Part shown: positions 5,727 to 13,453 of the stretch, one piece after another
Layout of the letters: every line of letters starts with the position of its first letter
Position numbering within the stretch: the stretch's first letter is position 1
NCBI GenBank assembly: GCA_964524295.1
Contig: CAZGCW010000055.1
Span: forward strand, 1 to 19,287
Reading direction: 5' to 3'
DNA from: UBA9926 sp964524295
GTDB taxonomy: Bacteria; Pseudomonadota; Gammaproteobacteria; Pseudomonadales; Azotimanducaceae
Length of the DNA: 19,287 nucleotides
Notes under the pieces: model-generated
What the model saw: only the letters and a program-made list of their open reading frames with translations
The model's database searches: none
Told to the model about the DNA's origin: nothing
Made by a program: the position numbers and the translations under genes

Positions 5727-8700
5727 ATGTTGCATATCAATGGTGGCCCTGCTTTTTCCGCCTTTCGAACAGCCAAACTCCAGTCAGCAATCGACAGTGA
5801 AGATATTCCTGTCGAGTTGATTGAAACACGTTTTATACACCTGGTTGATTTTGTTGCACCACTCGATGAGCTGAGTCATCGTAAGTTAGAACGTATATTG
5901 ACCTACGGGGCAAGGCAAGATGATCGGCTAACAGCAGCGGCTATTGACTCCGAATCGTCTCTGGAACTGTTGGTTGTCCCAAGAATTGGCACCATATCTC
6001 CCTGGAGTTCAAAGGCAACCGATATTGCCCTGATCTGTGGTCTTAGTATGGTGAAGAGAATCGAACGGGGTATCACTTATCTATTTAAAACTGAGACTGG
6101 ATTAACTGCAGCACAGAAATCCGAATTAGGTGAACTGATCCATGACCGTATGACGGAAATTGTACTCGATGGTCTAGCTGAGGCAGAGGCAGTTTTCCAG
6201 TCAGGTAGCCCGCAAGCCTTGGCCAGAGTTCCTTTAATGACCGAAGGACAGCAAGCGCTTAGCGTCGCAAATAGCACTTTGGGCCTAGCCTTAGCTGAGG
6301 ATGAAATCCAGTATCTTGGTCGTGCCTTTACCGAAATGGGCAGAGACCCAACTGATGTTGAGTTGATGATGTTTGCTCAGGCAAATTCGGAGCATTGCCG
6401 ACATAAGACGTTCAGAGCGACCTGGACAGTAGATAATGAGGCGCAGGAACATAGCCTGATGGATATGATTCAAAATACTTATAAGGCCTCTAATGGCGCC
6501 GGCGTGCTGAGTGCCTATGAGGATAACGCCTCGGTTATTACCGGGTTTGATGCAGCCAGGTTTTTCCCGAATGCTGAAAGCCGATCTTATGGGTTCGTTC
6601 ATGAGACGGTACCCATACTCATGAAAGTCGAGACCCATAATCACCCAACTGCGATCGCCCCTTTCCCGGGCGCTGCTACTGGATCCGGCGGCGAAATCAG
6701 GGATGAAGGTGCTGTTGGGCGTGGGTCTAGACCGAAAGCGGGTTTAACCGGGTTTTCTGTTTCCAATTTAGATTTACCAGATTTGCCTGAAGCTTGGGAG
6801 ACTGACTATGGCAGGCCTGAGCGCATTGCTTCGGCTTTAGATATTATGATTGATGGGCCCTTGGGTGGTGCGGCGTTCAACAACGAATTTGGCCGGCCCA
6901 ATCTTTGTGGTTATTTCAGAACGTTTGAGCAGACGGTTGAGGGTGAACGGCGTGGATATCATAAGCCAATCATGATTGCCGGAGGCTTGGGTAATGTCCG
7001 TGAACAGCACGTAGAAAAAGGACCCGTAGAAGTCGGTTCGGCTTTGCTTGTTCTAGGCGGGCCAGCCATGTTAATTGGACTGGGTGGTGGCGCTGCCTCC
7101 TCCATGGCGACAGGGTCAGCTCATGCGGATCTGGATTTTGCCAGTGTGCAAAGAGGCAATCCGGAGATGGAGCATCGTTGTCAGGAAGTGATTGATCGAT
7201 GCTGGCAATTGGGAGAAGCCAATCCCATTCAGTTTATCCATGACGTTGGCGCGGGAGGCCTGTCTAATGCATTGCCCGAACTGGTTAAGGATGGCGGGCG
7301 TGGCGGACGATTTGAACTTCGTGATATCCCAAATGCTGAATTAGGTATGACGCCGCTGGAAATCTGGTGCAATGAAGCCCAGGAACGTTATGTGATGGCA
7401 GTCAAGCAAACCGATATTTCGCGCTTTAAGGAGATCTGTCAACGAGAGCGTTGCCCTGTCGCAGTGGTGGGAATAGCAACTGAGCCACACCATCTTGAAG
7501 TGAGTGATGGCGTCCTCCCAGATAAGCCGGTAGATCTGGCCATGAATGTCCTGTTTGGCAAGCCGCCGAGAATGCATAAAGAGGTCACCCGGCCATTGAA
7601 TAACGGCGTACCGCCCGATTTAAAAATAGACTTGGTAGAAGCAACACACCGGGTTCTGGGGCATCCCGCTGTCGCCAGTAAATCATTTTTGATCACGATT
7701 GGTGACCGTAGTGTTGGTGGTTTAGTGGCGCGAGATCAATTCGTAGGCCCCTGGCAGGTTCCTGTGGCAGATGTGGCCGTAACATCGACTACGTTTGTGG
7801 GTAAGACAGGAGAAGCAATGTCTATGGGTGAACGTAGCCCCGTCGCGCTATTGGATAGCCCCAGTTCTGGGCGGCTTGCGGTTGGTGAGGCTCTGACTAA
7901 CATTGCCGCAGCAAAAATCGAGAGCTTGCAGGATGTGAAGCTGTCGGCGAATTGGATGGCAGCCAGTGGCCACCCTGGAGAGGATGCTAATTTGTTTGAC
8001 ACGGTGCAGTCACTTGGAATGGAACTGTGCCCCGAGTTGGGAATTTGTATCCCGGTTGGTAAGGACTCCATGTCGATGCAGACGAGATGGCAGGAGGATG
8101 ATGAAAATAAGGCAGTAACCTCTCCTTTATCTCTAGTGATCTCTGCATTTGCGCCGGTAACTGATGTCCAAGCCACGCTCACAGCGCAGCTACAACCCCA
8201 ATTGAGCCAATTGATTTTGGTCGATCTTTCCGGAGGTAATCAACGCCTGGGTGGTTCTATCTTGCTCCAGTGCTGTTCCCAGGTCGGGCAGCAGCCCCCC
8301 GATCTGGATCAGCCAGAAGGGCTTCGGGCCTTCTTTCAGCTTGTGCAGGAAACATCGTTTCGACAGCAGATACTGGCTTACCATGATCGCTCTGATGGTG
8401 GCCTCATAACGACCTTGTGTGAGATGAGTTTTGCTGGTCACTGCGGCCTGGATATTAGGGTTGATGAAGAATCCGATCCGCTGGCCTTCCTGTTTAATGA
8501 GGAGTTGGGGGCGGTATTACAAGTCGCTGAACATCAGGTCGAAGCAGTTTTAGATAAGTTGGCTGAGACGGGTTTAAAGGCGAGTTGTGTCGGTCGGATA
8601 AGGCAGGATCCGCTTTTGAAAGTGCTTCAGGGTAATAAGGAGATCGCCAGCTTTGCGCGTACCCAGCTCCAACAGCGCTGGTCGCAGGTGAGCTATCAGA

Positions 8701-9611
8701 TTCAGAAGATGAGGGACAATCCAGATTGTGCCGACGAAGAATTTGCCGCGCTGGCTGATGAATCCGATCCTGGATTATCGGTACACTTAACGTTTCCCTG
8801 GAGCAAGAAACACCCGATACCTTCAATAGGTCTAGGCGCCCAGCCTCGCGTTGCAGTGCTGCGAGAGCAAGGCGTTAATAGCCAGGTTGAAATGGCAGCG
8901 GCATTTGTACAGGCTGGGTTCGATGCCGTCGATGTTCACATGAGTGACCTGCTGTCAGGAGGGGTCAGTCTTGAAAGTTTCAAGGGGATGGTCGCCTGTG
9001 GTGGGTTTTCCTATGGAGATGTATTAGGTGCGGGCGAAGGCTGGGCAAAATCGATTTTGTTTAATGATAGCGTGAGATCATTGTTCCAAACTTTTTTTGA
9101 GCGAACGGACACCTTTACCTTGGGTGTCTGTAATGGGTGCCAGATGCTTGCTGCCCTGAAGGAGCTCATTCCTGGTGCTGAGTTGTGGCCGAGGTTTGTC
9201 AGTAACCGTTCAGAACAGTTTGAAGCCAGGTTTTCATTGGTCAAGGTTCAGGACAGTCCATCGATCTTACTCAAGGGGATGTCGGGATCGCATATGCCCA
9301 TTGTCGTATCACACGGTGAAGGTCGAGCGGAATTTTCTGATGCAGAATACGAGCGATTCAGTGCTGCTGGATTAGGGGCAATGCACTTTGTGGACCATCG
9401 TTTGCAACCTGCGAGCCACTATCCGGATAATCCGAATGGGTCGATTCATGGATTAACGGCAATCACATCAGCAGATGGTAGAGTCACAGCCATGATGCCG
9501 CACCCAGAACGGGTTTATAGGACAAATCAGTGGTCATGGACGCCTGAAGACTATGGAGAATATAGTCCCTGGATGAAGTTATTTGGTAATGCCCGGCAAT
9601 GGCTTGATTAA
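5727..9611 (+). CDS. purL: Phosphoribosylformylglycinamidine synthase (FGAM synthase), single-chain
   Basis: 1294 residues, the length of the large single-chain gammaproteobacterial enzyme (E. coli 1295). It converts FGAR, glutamine and ATP to FGAM, the fourth step of purine synthesis. The order is an N-terminal PurS-like domain opening with MLHINGGPAFSAFR, a linker, two AIR-synthase-like halves (FAQANSEHCRHKTF, VETHNHPTAIAPFPGAATG, HDVGAGGLSNALPEL, PVGKDSMSMQT, YHDRSDGGL) and a C-terminal class I glutaminase. The glutaminase triad is visible: the Cys nucleophile in GVCNGCQ (C1135) with H1259 and E1261 in MPHPER. The ribosome site before the ATG is poor, though homologues start with the same MLxxxGxPALSAFR pattern. 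It is monocistronic: its own promoter lies just upstream and the next gene is convergent. Confidence 0.99.
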   Translation: MLHINGGPAFSAFRTAKLQSAIDSEDIPVELIETRFIHLVDFVAPLDELSHRKLERILTYGARQDDRLTAAAIDSESSLELLVVPRIGTISPWSSKATDIALICGLSMVKRIERGITYLFKTETGLTAAQKSELGELIHDRMTEIVLDGLAEAEAVFQSGSPQALARVPLMTEGQQALSVANSTLGLALAEDEIQYLGRAFTEMGRDPTDVELMMFAQANSEHCRHKTFRATWTVDNEAQEHSLMDMIQNTYKASNGAGVLSAYEDNASVITGFDAARFFPNAESRSYGFVHETVPILMKVETHNHPTAIAPFPGAATGSGGEIRDEGAVGRGSRPKAGLTGFSVSNLDLPDLPEAWETDYGRPERIASALDIMIDGPLGGAAFNNEFGRPNLCGYFRTFEQTVEGERRGYHKPIMIAGGLGNVREQHVEKGPVEVGSALLVLGGPAMLIGLGGGAASSMATGSAHADLDFASVQRGNPEMEHRCQEVIDRCWQLGEANPIQFIHDVGAGGLSNALPELVKDGGRGGRFELRDIPNAELGMTPLEIWCNEAQERYVMAVKQTDISRFKEICQRERCPVAVVGIATEPHHLEVSDGVLPDKPVDLAMNVLFGKPPRMHKEVTRPLNNGVPPDLKIDLVEATHRVLGHPAVASKSFLITIGDRSVGGLVARDQFVGPWQVPVADVAVTSTTFVGKTGEAMSMGERSPVALLDSPSSGRLAVGEALTNIAAAKIESLQDVKLSANWMAASGHPGEDANLFDTVQSLGMELCPELGICIPVGKDSMSMQTRWQEDDENKAVTSPLSLVISAFAPVTDVQATLTAQLQPQLSQLILVDLSGGNQRLGGSILLQCCSQVGQQPPDLDQPEGLRAFFQLVQETSFRQQILAYHDRSDGGLITTLCEMSFAGHCGLDIRVDEESDPLAFLFNEELGAVLQVAEHQVEAVLDKLAETGLKASCVGRIRQDPLLKVLQGNKEIASFARTQLQQRWSQVSYQIQKMRDNPDCADEEFAALADESDPGLSVHLTFPWSKKHPIPSIGLGAQPRVAVLREQGVNSQVEMAAAFVQAGFDAVDVHMSDLLSGGVSLESFKGMVACGGFSYGDVLGAGEGWAKSILFNDSVRSLFQTFFERTDTFTLGVCNGCQMLAALKELIPGAELWPRFVSNRSEQFEARFSLVKVQDSPSILLKGMSGSHMPIVVSHGEGRAEFSDAEYERFSAAGLGAMHFVDHRLQPASHYPDNPNGSIHGLTAITSADGRVTAMMPHPERVYRTNQWSWTPEDYGEYSPWMKLFGNARQWLD

Positions 9612-9686
9612 TAAACTGCAGTTGGGGGTGATTTTGGTGTTTGAATGCGCTGCCTGAGTATACAAAAAGGACCCGTTTATTATGCC

Positions 9687-10229
9687 TTACTTCTTGTAAG
9701 AAACCGTGATATTGCCTTCATGGAACTTGAAGTTGCCTTCGCGACAGTCTTCAAAGTAATGTTCGAGCGTTTGGCTCACTGACGGGAAAGACAATTCTTC
9801 CCAAGGAATCTCTTCTTCTGTAAACAGTTTTGTTTCGGTCGTTTCCGTGCCGGGAAAAAATGAAAGGTCCATTAACTCGGCTCGATAAAACATATAGACC
9901 TGCGAGATATGCGGAACGCTAAACACGGTATAAAGCGCTATAATTCTAATGTTTGCATTTGCTTCTTCGGTCGTTTCCCGGGTGGCGCCCTCGGCAATGG
10001 TTTCACCGTTTTCAAGAAACCCAGCCGGTAAGGTCCATTTGCCGATACGAGGTTCGATCGCTCGTTTGCACAGGAGGACCTGGTTTTCGTATACCGGAAG
10101 GCAACCGGCAATGATTCTCGGGTTTTGGTAGTGTATGGTGTCACAAGCGCCGCAGACGTAACGAAGGCGATTATCACCCTCTGGAATCTGTTGAAGCAGG
10201 CTTGCGCCGCATTGACCACAAAATTTCAT
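9687..10229 (-). CDS. Nudix hydrolase with N-terminal zinc ribbon
   Basis: 180 residues. A CxxC...CxxC zinc ribbon (C4, C7, C26, C29) precedes a Nudix domain with the box G70-x5-E76-x7-RETTEEANA. The final Gly of the classical EExGU is Asn here, a substitution I have often seen in this NudC-like subgroup. Such enzymes split nucleoside diphosphate-X substrates, for example ADP-ribose, NADH or FAD. The NADH-specific SQPWPFPxS motif of true NudC is not seen, so the substrate is open. The frame could begin at a TTG (10265) but the ATG at 10229 starts exactly at the MKFCGQCG zinc ribbon and is preferred; neither has a good ribosome site. It is transcribed head-to-head with a second Nudix gene about 42 bp away. 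Confidence 0.9.
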   Translation of the reverse strand: MKFCGQCGASLLQQIPEGDNRLRYVCGACDTIHYQNPRIIAGCLPVYENQVLLCKRAIEPRIGKWTLPAGFLENGETIAEGATRETTEEANANIRIIALYTVFSVPHISQVYMFYRAELMDLSFFPGTETTETKLFTEEEIPWEELSFPSVSQTLEHYFEDCREGNFKFHEGNITVSYKK

Positions 10230-10271
10230 GAACGGAGTATATACGTTAGGGTGTTCTACACTCAATGAGAG

Positions 10272-10844
10272 TTGCTTTTGATTGAAGAATTGAGATTAAG
10301 ATTAGCGAGTTATCAGCCAGTTGATTGTCCTCCCGAGCACCGGCATAGAAGTGCAGCCGCTGTTCTGGTGCCGGTCCGGCTTGGTTCGCATCCATCCGTG
10401 ATTCTAACGCAGAGGTCTGGCGGGTTAAGTAGTCATGCTGGTGAAGTTGCCTGGCCGGGTGGTAAGGCAGATGAGCAGGATCAGTCTCTGGGTGAAACGG
10501 CTTTGCGGGAAACGCGGGAGGAAATTGGTTTACAAAGCCAGGAAGTTGAATTGCTGGGGAGATTGGCTTCTTTTGTTTCTAAATTTGGCTTATGGGTGAC
10601 TCCATTTGTTGGTTTGGTGCAAGCGGAGGCGAGGTTGCAGGCAAACCCCGGTGAAATTGAGGCGATTTTTGAGGTTCCCCTGCAATATTTTTTAGATAAA
10701 CGAAGGATCGCAACTGAAAGACTCGATCGCCAGAATGAAGTTCAGTTTGCGCCTGTCTATGAATATGAAAATTTTAGAATCTGGGGATTGACCGCGTTGA
10801 TACTGGAAGAGTTCCTCAAAGCCGGATTGAACCTTGATGCTTGA
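10272..10844 (+). CDS. Nudix hydrolase, CoA pyrophosphatase type (NudL-like)
   Basis: 190 residues. The stretch LTQRSGGLSSHAGEVAWPGG closely follows the NuCoA signature of coenzyme A pyrophosphatases, with Trp for Phe and Ser for the usual Arg. The Nudix core RETREEIGL (R79, E80, E83, E84) follows. Members hydrolyse CoA and its oxidised or acyl forms to 3',5'-ADP and phosphopantetheine derivatives. No ATG is available: an in-frame TGA ends at 10268. The start is TTG at 10272 or, better placed for the GAGAG at 10267-10271, TTG at 10278 (two residues shorter). The gene diverges from the zinc-ribbon Nudix gene and is followed on the same strand by the carbonic-anhydrase homologue. Confidence 0.9.
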   Translation: MLLIEELRLRLASYQPVDCPPEHRHRSAAAVLVPVRLGSHPSVILTQRSGGLSSHAGEVAWPGGKADEQDQSLGETALRETREEIGLQSQEVELLGRLASFVSKFGLWVTPFVGLVQAEARLQANPGEIEAIFEVPLQYFLDKRRIATERLDRQNEVQFAPVYEYENFRIWGLTALILEEFLKAGLNLDA

Positions 10845-10850
10845 TGCCTG

Positions 10851-10859
10851 TGTTAGAAT
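10851..10859 (+). promoter_or_regulatory. Extended -10 promoter before the gamma carbonic anhydrase gene
   Basis: TGTTAGAAT (extended TGn plus TAGAAT at 10854-10859) lies 30 bp before the ATG at 10890. Upstream TTGAAC at 10827 is 21 bp away, too far for a normal -35. It suggests the gene can be expressed apart from the Nudix gene. Confidence 0.4.
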
Positions 10860-10889
10860 TTAACCCGGCAATTGAAGTTTAGGGAAAAC

Positions 10890-11411
10890 ATGATTTATCA
10901 GTTAGAAGACAGAATACCGGAATTAGCAGAGGAATACTGGATTGCGGACAGTGCCATCGTGATTGGTTCAGTCAGATTGTTGCTGAATGCCAGTGTCTGG
11001 TTTAACGCGGTTATCAGGGGCGACAATGACCTCATCACGGTAGGGGAGAATTCGAATATTCAGGATGGAGCCGTTCTGCATACGGATGGGGGTTACCCAT
11101 TGACGATTGGCAAGAATGTGACTGTGGGTCATAAGGCGATGCTGCATGGTTGTTCGATTGGCAATAACGCCTTGATTGGTATCAATTCGGTGGTCCTGAA
11201 TGGCGCTCGGATTGGTAATAATTGTTTGATAGGCGCAAATGCCTTGATTCCTGAGGGAAAAGAAATTCCCGATGGGTCCCTGGTGATGGGTTCTCCTGGT
11301 AAAGTCATCCGAGAACTTTCCAGCCAGCAGATTAAAGCGGTAGAGATGAGTGCTTTGCATTATGTAGATAATGCCCGTCGATACAGATCTGGGTTGCGTC
11401 TGATTAGCTGA
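10890..11411 (+). CDS. Gamma-class carbonic anhydrase family protein (left-handed beta-helix)
   Basis: 173 residues from an ATG with AGGGA about four bases upstream. The frame extends to a TTG at 10872, but that start lacks a ribosome site. Hexapeptide repeats of the left-handed beta-helix run through the middle (IGxNxxIG, VTVGHKAMLHG, IGNNALIGINSVVLNGARIGNNCLIGAN, split here by repeat). The trimeric zinc site has its three histidines (H64, H81, H86), plus the R43, D45 and Q58 equivalents of the Methanosarcina Cam enzyme. The acidic loop of Cam is absent, as in the YrdA/CaiE/PaaY group, where carbonic anhydrase or thioesterase activity is variable. A trimeric metalloprotein is secure; catalysis is not. 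Confidence 0.92.
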   Translation: MIYQLEDRIPELAEEYWIADSAIVIGSVRLLLNASVWFNAVIRGDNDLITVGENSNIQDGAVLHTDGGYPLTIGKNVTVGHKAMLHGCSIGNNALIGINSVVLNGARIGNNCLIGANALIPEGKEIPDGSLVMGSPGKVIRELSSQQIKAVEMSALHYVDNARRYRSGLRLIS

Positions 11412-11460
11412 GTTCAGCACTGGCCTTTTTCAGCGGTATATTTTTGTAACGATTGTGGTT

Positions 11461-11466
11461 TATAAT
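11461..11466 (+). promoter_or_regulatory. -10 box of the leu leader/leuA transcript
   Basis: Perfect TATAAT. No good -35 lies 16-18 bp upstream; that stretch (11437-11445) is T-rich. The usual distance from -10 to the start site puts transcription initiation at about 11472-11474, on the leader-peptide ATG itself. A second, poorer TATATT at 11437-11442 could start transcription near 11449. Confidence 0.6.
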
Positions 11467-11472
11467 TTGGCC

Positions 11473-11571
11473 ATGATGGACATAGCCTCCTCAATTTTTT
11501 CTTCTCCGGCCTGCTGCCTTGGCAAGCAGGCGCTGACCTGTGCGCTTTTACTACTACGACTGCCGTTGTAG
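11473..11571 (+). CDS. leuL: Leucine-rich leader peptide upstream of leuA
   Basis: 32 codons from the first of two adjacent ATGs (11473, 11476) to a TAG at 11569-11571. Eight codons are Leu. The C-terminal end reads ALLLLRLPL, encoded around CTT TTA CTA CTA CGA CTG CCG TTG TAG, so six of the last eight codons are Leu and include the usually rare CTA and TTA. This is the expected form of a ribosome-mediated attenuation leader for leucine synthesis: ribosomes stall on the Leu run when charged tRNA-Leu is scarce. It lies 62 bp before the leuA frame. No Shine-Dalgarno precedes it. The peptide probably has no function of its own. The gene symbol is given by analogy with enterobacterial leuL, from position and codon content. 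Confidence 0.8.
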   Translation: MMDIASSIFSSPACCLGKQALTCALLLLRLPL

Positions 11572-11630
11572 GCGGCCTGTACAAACTCCTGCATTGTCTT
11601 TTGAATCTCGTTTTAGCGAGAAAACTTCAA
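11509..11630 (+). promoter_or_regulatory. leuA leader RNA with competing hairpins (attenuator candidate)
   Basis: Pairings found by eye: GCCTGCT (11509-11515) with AGCAGGC (11525-11531). GCAGGC (11526-11531) can instead pair with GCCTGT (11575-11580). CTACGAC (11554-11560), made of Leu codons, pairs with GTTGTAG (11565-11571) around TGCC. TGTAGG (11567-11572), which overlaps that right arm, can pair with CCTGCA (11588-11593), followed by TTGTCTTTT. TTGAATCTCG (11601-11610) pairs with CGAGA plus TTCAA (11617-11621, 11626-11630) and reaches the first ATG before leuA. Several pairs are mutually exclusive, as attenuation requires. No strong GC stem plus U-run is present, so termination may be weak or Rho-dependent, or control may act on translation. 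Confidence 0.55.
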
Positions 11631-11633
11631 TGA

Positions 11634-13361
11634 ATGAGAATAGGTGATATGAACAGCGATACCAGAACCAATGCAGCGGAGCGGTCTGTCAACAAAAAGA
11701 TGCCGTTCCACAAATACAAGCCCTTTAAGCCCATCGCATTATCAGACAGAAGTTGGCCGGATAAGGTGATCAGTCATGCGCCCCGCTGGTGCAGTGTTGA
11801 TTTGCGCGATGGCAACCAGGCTCTGATTGAACCCATGTCGCCATTTGAAAAACAACAGATGTACGATCTTCTTATTGGTCTGGGTTTTAAGGAAATCGAA
11901 GTCGGGTTTCCAGCCGCTTCGCAGACAGATTTTGATTTTGTAAGAAATATTATTGAGGCCAAGGCCATTCCTGAGGGTGTCACTATCCAGGTCTTGTGTC
12001 AGGCAAGAAAGGAGTTGATTACTAGAACCTGCGAAGCCGTCGAGGGGGCGCGTGATGTTATTTTCCACCTCTATAATTCGACCTCTACTTTGCAGCGTAA
12101 AGTCGTTTTCGGCATGTCGCGTGAGGAAATCATAACCTTGGCTACGGATGCAACCGCGTTGGTGAAAGAGTACACCCAGCCACTGGTTGATGCCGGAACC
12201 AATGTGATTTTAGAGTATTCACCCGAGAGTTATACCGCTACAGAAATGGATTTTGCAGTTGATATTTGTGCGGCAGTAATGAATGTCTGGCACCCAACTG
12301 AAGCTGAAAAGATTATTTTGAATTTGCCATCGACTGTAGAAATGGCAACGCCCAATATCTATGCGGATCAAATAGAGTACTTCATCAGGAAGTTACCCGA
12401 GCGTGAAAAGGCCATAATCAGCCTGCATACCCATAATGATCGTGGCACGGGAATAGCTGCCTCAGAATTAGGGTTGATGGCAGGCGCGGAACGTATTGAG
12501 GGCACGCTGTTCGGTAATGGTGAGCGAACCGGGAATTGTGATCTCATTACCATGGCGATGAACCTATTTTCTCAAGGCATTGATCCGGAACTTTATCTTT
12601 CCAATATGCCTGCGATTGTGGAAGTCTCTGAAAGCTGTACCAAGATCCCTATTCATGTTCGACAGCCCTATGCGGGTGAACTTGTCTTTACCGCCTTCTC
12701 AGGATCACACCAGGATGCGATCCGTAAGGGCATGTCGCATGTCGAATCCGGGTCCGATGGTGCTTGGGAAGTGCCTTACCTGCCCATAGATCCAGCGGAT
12801 GTGGGCGGATCCTATCGAGAGACCGTGCGCGTAAACAGTCAATCAGGGAAAGGAGGGGTTGCCTTTATTCTCGAGAATTATTTTGGTGTGCAGCTTCCCA
12901 GAGAAGTCTTGCTGGAACTGAGCCCCATAATACAGGCAGTTTCTGAAACCGATGGTGGCGAACTAAAGCCGGAAACTATCTGGAACACCTTCATAGCTGA
13001 ATTTGTGGAAGTTAAGGGCCCCTATCAGTTGTTGGACTATGAGATTCATAGCCTTGATATGGAGAATGAGGAATGTACAGCGCGCCTGGCAATATCAGAA
13101 AGTGAAGTTGATATTTCGGGGCAGGGTTCTGGACCGATTGCTGCCTTTGTGGCGGCGCTTATTGAAACACTTAACGAGCCGCTGAATGTCGTGGATTATC
13201 AGGAATACGCTCTAAATGAAGGTAGCGAGGCACAGGCGATCAGTATCTTATCGATAACCGACGACGAGCAGCGTAAATATTATGGTGTGGGTATTAGTCA
13301 GAACACCACGACGGCTGCATTTAAGTCGATTATTGCGGCAATTAATCGAAAATGGCGTTGA
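11634..13361 (+). CDS. leuA: 2-isopropylmalate synthase (long form)
   Basis: 575 residues. It condenses 2-oxoisovalerate with acetyl-CoA, the first committed step of leucine synthesis. The HMGL-like TIM barrel shows the metal/substrate motif DLRDGNQ (R58, D59) and the metal ligands HTHND (H265, H267, D269). GNGERTGNCDL is the family signature. A linker leads to the C-terminal LeuA dimer domain (from about residue 445), where leucine binds as feedback inhibitor. It is of the 550-580-residue type found in pseudomonads and actinobacteria rather than the E. coli form. Start choices are ATG 11634, ATG 11649 (AGGTG only two bases away) and ATG 11700, which matches the conserved PFHKYKPFKPI beginning but has no ribosome site; I list the longest. 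It is controlled by the leader upstream. No leuB, leuC or leuD adjoins it. Confidence 0.96.
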   Translation: MRIGDMNSDTRTNAAERSVNKKMPFHKYKPFKPIALSDRSWPDKVISHAPRWCSVDLRDGNQALIEPMSPFEKQQMYDLLIGLGFKEIEVGFPAASQTDFDFVRNIIEAKAIPEGVTIQVLCQARKELITRTCEAVEGARDVIFHLYNSTSTLQRKVVFGMSREEIITLATDATALVKEYTQPLVDAGTNVILEYSPESYTATEMDFAVDICAAVMNVWHPTEAEKIILNLPSTVEMATPNIYADQIEYFIRKLPEREKAIISLHTHNDRGTGIAASELGLMAGAERIEGTLFGNGERTGNCDLITMAMNLFSQGIDPELYLSNMPAIVEVSESCTKIPIHVRQPYAGELVFTAFSGSHQDAIRKGMSHVESGSDGAWEVPYLPIDPADVGGSYRETVRVNSQSGKGGVAFILENYFGVQLPREVLLELSPIIQAVSETDGGELKPETIWNTFIAEFVEVKGPYQLLDYEIHSLDMENEECTARLAISESEVDISGQGSGPIAAFVAALIETLNEPLNVVDYQEYALNEGSEAQAISILSITDDEQRKYYGVGISQNTTTAAFKSIIAAINRKWR

Positions 13362-13453
13362 CGAAGACCCTACTTGCTACTTTTTCTGCTTGAAATCGGC
13401 AGAGGTTATTGTTCCAGATTGTTCATGGATAAAATCAGCAACTCATCAGGAGA

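Noticed and set aside
6077..9244. Several open frames of 66-148 codons on the minus strand inside purL, and similar ones inside leuA and the kinase gene
   Set aside because: They are shadows of strongly conserved plus-strand genes, without ribosome sites or recognisable domains.
10230..10265. TTG-started 12-residue extension of the zinc-ribbon Nudix protein
   Set aside because: The ATG at 10229 begins exactly at the conserved MKFCGQCG zinc-ribbon segment.
13407..13435. TATTGT / TAAAAT as a promoter for the hybrid kinase
   Set aside because: The -35 match is poor and the spacing of better hexamers is wrong; kinase transcription may continue from leuA.
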